Below, piece by piece: positions 19,457 to 28,211 of a DNA stretch of 64,000 bases. Below the pieces are notes generated by a model. The model was not told the origin of the DNA. It saw only the letters and a program-made list of their open reading frames with translations, and did not search any database. The position numbers and the translations under genes are program-made. This DNA is from Pseudolactococcus reticulitermitis. Its GTDB lineage: Bacteria > Bacillota > Bacilli > Lactobacillales > Streptococcaceae. The stretch covers positions 620,001-684,000 of the forward strand of contig NZ_BEDT01000001.1 in assembly GCF_002260845.1 (NCBI RefSeq). Reading direction: 5' to 3'. Numbering within the stretch: the first letter of the stretch is position 1; every line of letters starts with the position of its first letter.

Positions 19457-20818
19457 TTAGATAAACATCTTTTGCAACAATGATTTTTTCATGTCTTGCA
19501 AAGCCTTTAACTTACGCTGATGAAGGGTGATGGTGTGGTCTAGCTCAATAAAAAATCCACCAATCTCTTGTTGTTCGTCGTTATTAGGTGGAATCAGTAA
19601 TCCTGTATCAAAGAAATCAACAGCAGTAATATTCAATAATCCATGATTTCTTGCCCCTTCAGCAGCTCGTATAGCAACTTCCTTATGCCATCCATCTGTT
19701 TCATAATACGAAACAAGAAAATCGCTATTTACTTTGAAGGGGCGAAAAGCAATATAAAGAGTTGATAGAACGCCTTCATCATACATATCAAGCCGCTTTA
19801 TAGCTCCCCATGGAAAATCTTTAGAGTAACTTTTATTGTATGCAAATTCCCCTTTTTGGAGTAGATAATATCCAGACACATCCTTACTAGCAATCTGTTT
19901 ATTAAAAAAAGTTATCTGGTCTACCAGTCCATATTGTGCAGATATTGTTAATGGTAATGTTGACTCCAAATTTTTGTTTTTTCTCGTAACTCGATTCACA
20001 ATATCTTTCAACTTACGCTGTTCCCATGCGTATGGATTTTCAGAATTTTGTCCTCCGCCATTTTCTTCAAACAATTTTTTAAACTCAGTAAATCGAATTT
20101 CAGGATTTTGTTCTCCATTTTTTGGAAATAATTTTTGAAGATACGATTTTTTCATTTTTTCAAGCGTTTTTAACTTACGCTGATGAAGGGTAATGGTGGT
20201 ATCGAGTAATCTTAAATAGCCTCCAATTTTCTTCTGTTCATCTAAATTTTCAGGATAAGAAACGATAGTTTTCTTTAGATTGATCTTACTAATTGACGAT
20301 ACTTTTGTACCTTGCATTAATTTCAAAAGTTGGCTGTGATAAATATTGGAATTGATATAATAACCAATAAAAAAATCCGCCATCTTTTCCATTGGTCGTG
20401 CAACAATTGTATGGAGCCCTGAAACAAGATTTTTATCACTTAACCCATTAACTTCAACTGCTTTACCAACAGTGTCGTCTTCAGCAGCATCTGCAAAAAT
20501 TACATCACCATTCTTTAATAAATTCGGTTTATACTTATCCAATAGTCCATCAGTTATGAATGGAATTTTATCTGTTTCAACATCAAGAATTGAGCCATAA
20601 TTTACAAGAATATCACCATAGTGAACATTTTTAATTTCTCCTTTATCATAGTTAAGTTGCGAGCGAGATAAAGAGTTGGTAGAAACCGAAAAATCAAAAA
20701 CTTCCCCCAGTTTACGCTGTTCCCACGCGTATGGATTTTCAGAATTTTGTTCACCACCATTTTCTTCAAAAGCTTTTTCAAACTCACTAAATCTTATTTT
20801 AGGATAATTTTTATTCAT
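19457..20818 (-). CDS. hsdS: Type I specificity subunit HsdS
   Basis: A 453-residue full-length specificity subunit with two target-recognition domains, each introduced by NPYAWEQRKL (about residues 26 and 270) and closed by ITLHQRKLK (about 210 and 435), then conserved helical spacers ending in KKSYLQKLF and KKSLLQKMF. The repeated upstream segment (ENGG.QNSENPYAWEQRK) is duplicated at DNA level (20009-20070 and 20709-20770). HsdS determines which sequence HsdR and HsdM act on. The repeats match those at the silent cassettes, so either domain could be exchanged. A weak GGA ribosome site precedes the ATG. Confidence 0.94.
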   Translation of the reverse strand: MNKNYPKIRFSEFEKAFEENGGEQNSENPYAWEQRKLGEVFDFSVSTNSLSRSQLNYDKGEIKNVHYGDILVNYGSILDVETDKIPFITDGLLDKYKPNLLKNGDVIFADAAEDDTVGKAVEVNGLSDKNLVSGLHTIVARPMEKMADFFIGYYINSNIYHSQLLKLMQGTKVSSISKINLKKTIVSYPENLDEQKKIGGYLRLLDTTITLHQRKLKTLEKMKKSYLQKLFPKNGEQNPEIRFTEFKKLFEENGGGQNSENPYAWEQRKLKDIVNRVTRKNKNLESTLPLTISAQYGLVDQITFFNKQIASKDVSGYYLLQKGEFAYNKSYSKDFPWGAIKRLDMYDEGVLSTLYIAFRPFKVNSDFLVSYYETDGWHKEVAIRAAEGARNHGLLNITAVDFFDTGLLIPPNNDEQQEIGGFFIELDHTITLHQRKLKALQDMKKSLLQKMFI

Positions 20819-20842
20819 TTATTTTCCATTTCTATCACTGTA

Positions 20843-20937
20843 CAAAAAGGGCTCTACAACTGTAGAACCCTTTCCTCATTTGACCCGACTTGGCGCACGC
20901 ACTTCATCGAGCGGACATTTACGTCCCTTTCATTACC
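20843..20937 (-). ncRNA. Candidate AbiF-associated small RNA
   Basis: In the abi-hsdS gap the minus strand holds a complete small-transcript unit: -35 TTGACA (20966-20971), -10 TAAGAT (20942-20947), predicted start near 20936, and an intrinsic terminator with a 12-bp stem, AAGGGUUCUACA/UGUAGAGCCCUU, followed by UUUUU (20845-20873). Internal hairpins include GGAC-N6-GUCC (20912-20926). There is no plausible coding frame. Abi_2/AbiF genes are known from comparative RNA searches to neighbour a structured RNA (abiF RNA motif) just downstream, which fits; a covariance-model match was not run. Confidence 0.75.
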
Positions 20938-20941
20938 TAAT

Positions 20942-20971
20942 ATCTTATCATTTTTTGACACATTTTGTCAA
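20942..20971 (-). promoter_or_regulatory. Promoter of the abi-associated small RNA
   Basis: TTGACA and TAAGAT are separated by 18 bp on the minus strand, starting 10 bp past the abi stop. Read-through from this promoter could also supply hsdS-hsdM. Confidence 0.7.
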
Positions 20972-20980
20972 ATGAAAGAT

Positions 20981-21877
20981 TTATAGATAGTGTACCAATG
21001 CTGAGAAAATATGATAGAGATCTACAAGATTTTGATTTTCTTGATATCTATCTGAATATCGCAAGCAGCGTTGAAGTAACTCATTGCCACGTTCTCTACG
21101 ATATCCCAAAAGTTCTGCCGAGGCGTACTCTTTTTCCAATGCAAATAGCGAAATTAAATCATTTACCTTTTTAGAAGTTACAAATTTCCGTTCAACCCCA
21201 ATACTTCTGGCATAATCTTGAACTGCTGCAGATGGATATTTTTTTAGCTGATTTTTTCTGCCAAAGAAATTAATCATTAAGACGTTGTTATGCGCACAAG
21301 CATTTCGGATATATTTTGCGCTGATGCAAAGATTATTCATTTTCTTTAAACGTCGATTATCATATTTTTGATAGTAAAATTGCACAAAATCAACGAGTGA
21401 GCCAAAATCCATCAACTCAATCAACGTCCATACTGGAATATGCGCATGTCGTTTATCAAACATATCATTTTGATATCGACTTCGCTCAAACTGACCATAA
21501 AATTTATTGTAAGAAAACGGATAAGACGCTGAAAACTCTTGGACAAGCGTATAACCATCTTCTTTTTCATTTTCTGTTATCAGTCGCATTAGCTGAGTTT
21601 TTATCGAATGCTCAATATCTAAAGAAATTTCCATCAAAAAATATCTGATTTGCATATCTATCGAGGCCAAATCTACTAGATTGGCAAAGTCTAATTGAAA
21701 ATATCTGCCATCTTTTTTGTAAAAGTTTTTCCGAAAAGCTGAGATTTTATAGTAATAATTCTTGTTCTGCAAAACATAGATTGCCTGAGATTTCGCCATC
21801 TCTTCAAACGTCACACCTCGCACATCAAGACTGGCAATTAATTCCGAAAAAGATAATTTACCTTTGCCATCCGTCAT
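20981..21877 (-). CDS. Abi_2/AbiF-type abortive infection protein
   Basis: A 298-residue protein of the Abi_2 family (AbiD/AbiF-like). Features are an N-terminal region with ASLDVRGVTFEEMAKSQAIYVL, a helical core with SLDIEHSIKTQLM, HIPVWTLIELMDFGSLVDF, and the HEPN-type motif RNACAHN (about residue 193-199), where Arg and His would form an RNase active site. Family members abort phage infection, likely through RNA cleavage. It sits inside a type I operon: AAGGAG lies within the end of hsdR and the start is 2 bp past its stop, so expression is coupled to the restriction subunit. A small RNA gene follows directly. Confidence 0.85.
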   Translation of the reverse strand: MTDGKGKLSFSELIASLDVRGVTFEEMAKSQAIYVLQNKNYYYKISAFRKNFYKKDGRYFQLDFANLVDLASIDMQIRYFLMEISLDIEHSIKTQLMRLITENEKEDGYTLVQEFSASYPFSYNKFYGQFERSRYQNDMFDKRHAHIPVWTLIELMDFGSLVDFVQFYYQKYDNRRLKKMNNLCISAKYIRNACAHNNVLMINFFGRKNQLKKYPSAAVQDYARSIGVERKFVTSKKVNDLISLFALEKEYASAELLGYRRERGNELLQRCLRYSDRYQENQNLVDLYHIFSALVHYL

Positions 21878-21879
21878 CT

Positions 21880-24800
21880 CTACTCTCCTTTTTTCATCTC
21901 ATCTGCCATTTCATAAAAAGCTTTACGGAACTCTATGCGATATTTCACCCAAGACAAAGCTGCAACTTCATCAGAGGCAAGCTCTTTATAATCTGATTTG
22001 GCTACATTCATCATATCTGTCATTTCATTTTGCTTATCCAAGTCTTCTTGTCCAAATTTATGTTTTTGAATCAACGTTTCAAGATGACGTGGTGTTGCCG
22101 TATTGTCAAGCCCCCATTTTTGGATAAATGCTCTTAAAATTTTGATATTGCTATCCTTTTGAGATTTTTCCATCGCTTGATTCATTTCTTCCACATTGGT
22201 AGGCGCCGGATATTTTTCAAATTCAAATTCTTTGGCAAAAATTTTCTCAATAAAATCAGATATTTTTGCTTTCTCATGCTCATTTTCAGATTTTGCAATC
22301 TCAAAATGAATTTCTTCTCGAGTTTCTTCGGCGTCTACCATCTTATCTTCATGGACTGCATCAGCCATTTTAGCAATCAAATCAACCAAATAATCATAGT
22401 CAATCTTAATATCATGAATATGAATCATCTCAAGATTAACTTGTGAAATATCAATATTTTCACTTTTGGCACGACGTTCCTTCAACTCACCAGCAATTAC
22501 TGTGGTAAGAATGACTTCTTCATCTTCAGTAATCCCAATTCGTTTATAGAAATCCTCAGCATTATCGTAAGCAGAAACCGGATTGTCATCATCATCAACG
22601 GCATACTGTTTAAGCTGTGAAAGCAAACGGTTATAGTCCCTTAAAAGCTCAAATGCATCATCCTGCGCTTTTTCACTGTCAGGCACTTTAATAAACTCAT
22701 CCGTCAAAATTGATAACTTTTCAACAACCTCTTTCACTTCTGCTTGTACTTGACTAAAAGGTTTAGAGATAATGCCTGAATCTTCATTGAGTTCTTTCAA
22801 CTCATCTAGCGAAAGTTGCTCATCAGCGGAGGCACGGTTAGAATAAATTCCAAACGCCTCATTCATTTCACGTTCATTTTGTTTAGGCCAACGATAATTC
22901 ACCACATTACCTCTTGGTTTTTCAATCATATTGTGCATGCGATTCGTCCGAGAATAGGCTTGAATTAAACTTCCACCTTTCAAAGTACGGTCAATATAAA
23001 GCGTGTTAAGTTCAGGCGCATCAAATCCTGTCAAAAGCTGTTCAACCACAATAACTAAATCTAAATAGTTGCCATCATCAGCAGTTTTATTCAGTCTACT
23101 TGTTAAATCCTCTGTGTATGCCTTAACCGTCTTCATATCATATGGCGCATTCGTTTTCCCAAAGAACATTTGATTATAATGTTGAATCGCCCGATGTAAA
23201 TTTTCATTCGTTTTAAGTTGATTTGCACCATTTGAAGTATCATCTGAAAAACTTACCGCAACTTTTAGCCGGTCCTGTTCAGGGAGTGTTTCGTTTTTCT
23301 TTACAAACGCATCAAAATATGCCATCGCTCGTGGTGTACTGGGTTTATTGCCTCCCACATGAACTGTAAACAAGGCGTTATATTTTCGATTATTTGAGCG
23401 CTGTTTCCAATTTTCAAAAATATCTTCAACGACAAGCGCCACGTGTTCTTCGCTGGTATCGTAAACACTTCCCTTGATGCTATCATCAATTTCTTCATCT
23501 GATGGGTTTTCTGGGGCTTTAATTGTATTTTTAAACTGCACATTAAATCCAAGAACATTTCTATCTGCGATAGCCTCTTTAATCGTATAGGCGTGAAGGA
23601 TATCCCCAAAAATCTCTCTCGTTTCTGGAAATTTGGGCGTTCCTGTATAACCGACCCAAGCAGAATTAGGAATCGCATCTCGAATGTTTTTCAGCATTGG
23701 AACTTTCTCTTTTCCTCCTTTACGGCTCACTGTTTCACTGGTCGAGCGATGCGCCTCATCAACGATAAATAAGATGTTTTGATTGAGCGATTTAAAATCT
23801 TCTCGAACAACATAACGAGACATTTTTTGAATGCTTGTTACAATAATATTGTTATCACTTTTTTTCGTCAGTTTTCTATGAAGATCAGAAATATTAGCCG
23901 TATCGCTAATCACTCCTGTTTTCCCCTCAAAACCAGCGACTGGATCATATGCTCGATAAGCGTCAGAAGTTTGATTGGTTAAAGCCACGCGGTCAACTAG
24001 AAAAACAACTTTATCTACATTAGGTAGCCGGCTTGAAAGCCAAGCAGTCTTAAAACTTGTAATCGTTTTTCCTGAACCCGTCGTATGCCAAATATAGCCT
24101 AGTTTCCCATCATCATATTTAAAATCAAACTTTTGAACTTCATCTATGACACGTCTTGTCGCATAAACTTGATAAGGACGCATCACTTTGATACTCTCTT
24201 TATTTTTGGTGCCATCAAGAATCATATAGCGTGTTGCCAAATCGTGCGCCATAGGAATTGATAACACTTCATCTGAAAAATTTTTCCATGAACGAACTGG
24301 CTTTGCGTCCTTTTCATATTGCCAATTAAATGCAAAAGCACGATTAAAGCCAGTCAAAGGTGTATTCGCCATATATCGAATATCATGTGGCGTCATGGCA
24401 ACCAAAATTTGAACTGTTGAAAAAATATCCGAATATTGTTTCTCAGCGATATACTGTTCCATTTGGTTAAGGGATTCTGCCGTCGTATGAAGCGCCTTTT
24501 TTAACTCAATCTGAACAATCGGAAGACCATTAATCAACAAGGTAATATCAAACCGACGATCCTTTTTACCATCAATAATTTTTGGACGCCGAATTTGATT
24601 AGCAATTTGATAAACTGTATCGCCACCCCCAACTTGAGCTTGATCGAAAACAGTCAAAAAAACGTGCTTGCCATTATCTAAATCAACTTCAATTTCAGAA
24701 ACACCATTGACACCATAAAGAAATTGCCCAGCTTTATAAGGCGTTTGAATACTTGAAATAACTTTTTTAACTTGATTAAATTCAGTAATCGACAGAGGAT

Positions 24801-24975
24801 TATCTAAGCGCGCTTGATTATTTTGCTCTAAAATTCTTTTAAAATTTTCCCAAAGTCGATCTGTCGTTGTAATTTCTGGTCGATATTCCCATTGTTTCAC
24901 ACCTCCGATATTCGCGAGATGATCAATGACTTCCTTTTCAAATGCAAGTTCTGATTTCGTCTTATTTTCACTCAT
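21880..24975 (-). CDS. hsdR: Type I restriction endonuclease subunit HsdR
   Basis: The ATP-dependent translocase and nuclease subunit, 1031 aa. The N-terminal nuclease domain shows the PD-(D/E)xK pattern FDITLLINGLPIVQIELKK (about residue 143-161). The SF2 motor has Walker A TTGSGKT (about 298), DEAHR, TGTPKF and SRTNRMH. A C-terminal helical domain binds HsdM. Length and order are typical. The ATG is preceded by AAGGA and lies 2 bp beyond the stop of the half-size hsdS-like gene, so the two are cotranscribed. Confidence 0.96.
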   Translation of the reverse strand: MSENKTKSELAFEKEVIDHLANIGGVKQWEYRPEITTTDRLWENFKRILEQNNQARLDNPLSITEFNQVKKVISSIQTPYKAGQFLYGVNGVSEIEVDLDNGKHVFLTVFDQAQVGGGDTVYQIANQIRRPKIIDGKKDRRFDITLLINGLPIVQIELKKALHTTAESLNQMEQYIAEKQYSDIFSTVQILVAMTPHDIRYMANTPLTGFNRAFAFNWQYEKDAKPVRSWKNFSDEVLSIPMAHDLATRYMILDGTKNKESIKVMRPYQVYATRRVIDEVQKFDFKYDDGKLGYIWHTTGSGKTITSFKTAWLSSRLPNVDKVVFLVDRVALTNQTSDAYRAYDPVAGFEGKTGVISDTANISDLHRKLTKKSDNNIIVTSIQKMSRYVVREDFKSLNQNILFIVDEAHRSTSETVSRKGGKEKVPMLKNIRDAIPNSAWVGYTGTPKFPETREIFGDILHAYTIKEAIADRNVLGFNVQFKNTIKAPENPSDEEIDDSIKGSVYDTSEEHVALVVEDIFENWKQRSNNRKYNALFTVHVGGNKPSTPRAMAYFDAFVKKNETLPEQDRLKVAVSFSDDTSNGANQLKTNENLHRAIQHYNQMFFGKTNAPYDMKTVKAYTEDLTSRLNKTADDGNYLDLVIVVEQLLTGFDAPELNTLYIDRTLKGGSLIQAYSRTNRMHNMIEKPRGNVVNYRWPKQNEREMNEAFGIYSNRASADEQLSLDELKELNEDSGIISKPFSQVQAEVKEVVEKLSILTDEFIKVPDSEKAQDDAFELLRDYNRLLSQLKQYAVDDDDNPVSAYDNAEDFYKRIGITEDEEVILTTVIAGELKERRAKSENIDISQVNLEMIHIHDIKIDYDYLVDLIAKMADAVHEDKMVDAEETREEIHFEIAKSENEHEKAKISDFIEKIFAKEFEFEKYPAPTNVEEMNQAMEKSQKDSNIKILRAFIQKWGLDNTATPRHLETLIQKHKFGQEDLDKQNEMTDMMNVAKSDYKELASDEVAALSWVKYRIEFRKAFYEMADEMKKGE

Positions 24976-24977
24976 AG

Positions 24978-25553
24978 CTAAATATCCTTCATATTTTTTT
25001 CAAGCATTTCATTTGTAAGTTGGTTGATTAAATTGGATTTTCTTTTCAACGCCATTTGTAACTTTAAAGATTCAATATAAATCCCGCCAATTTGTTTCTG
25101 TTTTTCAAGGTTAGGTAATGGTATAACCATGTCATTCAAGGCTTTAATCGGGATTCGTTGAATCGTCAACCCCATTTTTTCTCTCTCTTTTTGCTTTTGA
25201 ACATCTCGAAAAATATTAAATAGATAGAGAAAATAGTTTTTATCAAGCTTATCACTTATAAATCGAACTTCTGTAAAATTAAGAGAGAGGATTTTCCCTG
25301 CATTTAAACTGCCAACTTTAGTCGCGAGTTGAACTGAGTTACTGATGAGAACAGTCCCCTCTACAAGAGAGTTAGCGTTTTGCTTGATATCAGTCATTTC
25401 AGTATCTCTGTCATTTACTAAATAGTCACTATCTAAGTTAAAAGCATTTTGATCATAATAATTAATTTCTTGATTTTCATTTTGTTCTTTCGCTCTTGTC
25501 GGATTTATCCCGGGAACCAGAAGGACTAAATCACTTAGTTTAATTTTTTTCAT
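24978..25553 (-). CDS. Single-domain HsdS-like specificity protein
   Basis: A 191-residue protein resembling half of a type I specificity subunit: one target-recognition domain (about 1-150, with TVLISNSVQLATKVGSLN and TIQRIPIKALNDMVIPLP) followed by a spacer helix (EKQKQIGGIYIESLKLQMALKRKSNLINQL). It does not carry the WEQRK/LHQRK repeats of the other S genes here, so it is unlikely to take part in the shuffling. AAGGAG precedes the ATG and the strong operon promoter lies 45 bp upstream. It could act as a half-S homodimer, or compete with HsdS for HsdM; both are inference. Confidence 0.78.
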   Translation of the reverse strand: MKKIKLSDLVLLVPGINPTRAKEQNENQEINYYDQNAFNLDSDYLVNDRDTEMTDIKQNANSLVEGTVLISNSVQLATKVGSLNAGKILSLNFTEVRFISDKLDKNYFLYLFNIFRDVQKQKEREKMGLTIQRIPIKALNDMVIPLPNLEKQKQIGGIYIESLKLQMALKRKSNLINQLTNEMLEKNMKDI

Positions 25554-25577
25554 CTCTCTCCTTCTTTTATATTTTTA

Positions 25578-25655
25578 TGAAATACATCTATATTTCATAT
25601 TATATTCTTTCTTTTTCAACAAGTCAAACATTTTTTGAAATATTTTTTTATTTCA
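25578..25655 (-). promoter_or_regulatory. Promoter of the restriction island with two matching palindromes
   Basis: The minus strand has -35 TTGACT (25622-25627) and -10 TATAAT (25599-25604) spaced by 17 bp, the best promoter in the window. Two 20-bp palindromes of the same pattern TGAAATA-N6-TATTTCA flank it: 25578-25597 (at the transcription start) and 25636-25655 (upstream of the -35). Their centres are 58 bp apart. Paired identical sites suggest binding of an unknown dimeric regulator with possible looping. Confidence 0.75.
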
Positions 25656-25684
25656 AAAAAACGAGATATTCCATCTCGGTTTTT
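25655..25684 (-). terminator. Terminator after priA
   Basis: CGAGAU-N5-AUCUCG stem followed by seven U on the minus strand, 19 bp past the priA stop. It isolates the island from the priA operon. Confidence 0.85.
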
Positions 25685-25702
25685 CAATATACATATTTAA
25701 TA

Positions 25703-28099
25703 TCACATAAAATTCTGCGGTTCATTGTCAATGACGATGCGTAAATTTTTATTGTCAGACACTTGGGTCAAGTCTAGGACTTGGTTGAGTGCCTGTGCTA
25801 AATTATCTTCAAAACGGTATTTGATGAGCAGTTGATAGTGATATAAATTATGCGTCCGGGCGATGGGTTTGGGAATGGGTCCCAAAATACGTGCCTGATC
25901 TGACAAATTTGCTTTGAGGAGCGACATGATTTCATAGGATTTTTTAACGACTTCATCTTCATCCTGATGAGACATGACGAGCTGCACCGTATAAAAATAA
26001 GGCGGATAATTCAACTTTCGTCTAAAGGCCATCTCTAGTTGATAAAAGCCTTCATAATCATGCGCTTGCGCTAAACGAATGGCGTAGTGGTCAGGGTTAA
26101 AGGTCTGAATCAAGACTTCGCCTTTTTTATCGGCACGACCAGCACGACCTGCCACCTGTGTCAGGAGTTGAAAAGTGCGTTCTGATGCGCGGAAATCTGG
26201 TAAATTCAGCGCCGTATCCGCGTTGATGACGCCAACCAAGGTAACATTTGGAAAATCAAGGCCTTTGGCAATCATCTGCGTGCCCAAAAGAATATCCGCC
26301 TCACCAGCCCCAAAACTTGACAAAATGCGCTCATGGGCGCCCTTTTTCTTGGTCGTATCGACATCCATCCGTAAAATTCGCGCATCAGGTATCAACTCTG
26401 ATAATTCTTCCTCAACCTTTTGCGTGCCGCTACCGTAGTACCTGATTTTTTTGCTTTGACAGTTAGGGCAAGTATGGGGAATCCCTGTCGTGTACCCACA
26501 ATAATGACAATTCAGCGTTTTCGTGTCCATGTGCAAGGTCAACGAAATGTCGCAGTTGGGACATTCTGGCACGAAACCACAATCCCGACACATGATAAAT
26601 GAGGAATAACCACGGCGATTGAGCATGAGGACAACTTGCTCTCGTTTAGCTATTTTTTCAGAAATTTTATCCAGCAAACTTTCCGAAAATGAGGCTGATT
26701 TATCATTCAAGTGCTTGCGCATATCGAGAATGGTGACCTCAGGAATTTCAGCCTGAGCACTCGCACGCTGGGTCAAACGCAGAATCTGATAAACGTTTTG
26801 CTGCGCGCGTGCGCGGGTCTCTAAACTTGGTGTTGCAGAGCCTAGAACCAGCGCAGCCCCATGATATTTTGCCCGCCATATGGCAACATCTCGCGCATGA
26901 TAGCGCGGATTGCTGTCCTGTTTATAACTGGTTTCGTGCTCTTCATCGATAATAATCGCACCGATATTGTCCAAAGGCGCAAAAATTGCTGACCTCGCCC
27001 CGACGACGACTTTAGCTTTCCCAGATTTAATTTTGCGCCATTCATCATACTTTTCACCATCGGACAAACCCGAGTGCATGATGGCCACATGCTCGCCGAA
27101 ACGGGCGATAAACCGATTGGTCATGAGTGGTGTCAGAGAAATTTCAGGCACCAGCATAATCGCTGTTTTGCCCTGCTCGATAGCATGGGCGATGACTTGC
27201 AAGTAGACTTCTGTTTTGCCAGAACCAGTCACCCCTTCGAGAAGAAACGGTTTCTCCTGACTGTCAATAATCGCCTGATAAGCGGTTTCTTGCTCAGCAT
27301 TTAAAACCTTGTGCTCGTCTGAGACAATGGTGTCAAAATAGGCTTGAGCACGAGAAACCTCGATTTCTGACAAGCTCAAAACACCTTCTGACACGAAAAA
27401 CTTGACGACATCGCGAGAAAAAAGCTTAACCAACGTCGTGTAATCCCATGCGTTTTCCCCTGCATGGTGCTGTTCTTGTAGAAAGCTTTGTAGCGCCAAG
27501 CGCTTTTTAGCACGTGCAGTCATCGACAACTCATCTAACTTGATGTCATCAGCCAACGTTAGCCGTTTCTTAGTCTTGATCGTTGCTTTAGACTGGGCAA
27601 CATACTGGACTGAAATTTTTCCCTCACGATGGAATTTCATCATCAAGGCTTGTTCTTTTTCGTCCAAAGAAGAGAAATGCAAGGCTTGCGTCTCACCAAA
27701 ATACTGCTGAGCGATGACTGCATCCTCTGTCGTTAAAATTTTATCGTAAGACGAATTCAGCAAATTAGGCAACATGGCTTTGAGGAGCGAAATTTTATAG
27801 GAAAACACCGTTTCTCGCATAGCATCTGCTAACATCAGTTGCTCTGCATTTAACACGGGGTCAAAATCTAAAACTTCCGCAATTGATTTCAAGTTTTGCC
27901 CTGCCGTCGCTTGTGACTTAGCATCTCCAAAACCGACAACAAAACCTTGCATCAAGCGGTTGCCCCGTCCAAAAGGCACATGAACACGCATCCCAATTTG
28001 AATCAAATCAGCAAGTTCTTCTGGTATGAGGTAAGAAAATGGTTTGTCCGTCTGCATCGTCGGCACATCGACAATGACTTGCGCAATTTTTTGAGACAT
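25703..28099 (-). CDS. priA: Primosomal replication-restart helicase PriA
   Basis: PriA reloads the replicative helicase at stalled forks. Length is 798 aa. The N-terminal 3'-DNA-binding domain (KPFSYLIPEEL, GMRVHVPFGRGN) precedes a superfamily 2 motor with Walker A GVTGSGKT (about 297), DEEHETSYKQ, GSATPS and a zinc-binding insert of paired Cys (CRDCGFVPECPNC, CHYCG, CPNC). The ATG at 28099 has AAGGAG 6 nt upstream; a further 7 codons are open upstream but have no ribosome site. A hairpin terminator lies between rpoZ and priA. Confidence 0.97.
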   Translation of the reverse strand: MSQKIAQVIVDVPTMQTDKPFSYLIPEELADLIQIGMRVHVPFGRGNRLMQGFVVGFGDAKSQATAGQNLKSIAEVLDFDPVLNAEQLMLADAMRETVFSYKISLLKAMLPNLLNSSYDKILTTEDAVIAQQYFGETQALHFSSLDEKEQALMMKFHREGKISVQYVAQSKATIKTKKRLTLADDIKLDELSMTARAKKRLALQSFLQEQHHAGENAWDYTTLVKLFSRDVVKFFVSEGVLSLSEIEVSRAQAYFDTIVSDEHKVLNAEQETAYQAIIDSQEKPFLLEGVTGSGKTEVYLQVIAHAIEQGKTAIMLVPEISLTPLMTNRFIARFGEHVAIMHSGLSDGEKYDEWRKIKSGKAKVVVGARSAIFAPLDNIGAIIIDEEHETSYKQDSNPRYHARDVAIWRAKYHGAALVLGSATPSLETRARAQQNVYQILRLTQRASAQAEIPEVTILDMRKHLNDKSASFSESLLDKISEKIAKREQVVLMLNRRGYSSFIMCRDCGFVPECPNCDISLTLHMDTKTLNCHYCGYTTGIPHTCPNCQSKKIRYYGSGTQKVEEELSELIPDARILRMDVDTTKKKGAHERILSSFGAGEADILLGTQMIAKGLDFPNVTLVGVINADTALNLPDFRASERTFQLLTQVAGRAGRADKKGEVLIQTFNPDHYAIRLAQAHDYEGFYQLEMAFRRKLNYPPYFYTVQLVMSHQDEDEVVKKSYEIMSLLKANLSDQARILGPIPKPIARTHNLYHYQLLIKYRFEDNLAQALNQVLDLTQVSDNKNLRIVIDNEPQNFM

Positions 28100-28137
28100 C
28101 GCAACTCCTTTATGGCACAAATACAGGTGAAGTAAAA

Positions 28138-28163
28138 TAAAAAACTGCCAAAGCAGTTTTTAT
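28138..28163 (-). terminator. Terminator between rpoZ and priA
   Basis: AAAAACUGC-CAAA-GCAGUUUUU stem (28140-28148 with 28153-28161). It lies only 40 bp before the priA start, so priA relies on read-through or a weak promoter in that gap. Confidence 0.75.
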
Positions 28164-28211
28164 ACTCATTTAAGTAAAAATGTTCACTTTATTTGCTTAA
28201 TTGAGTATCTG

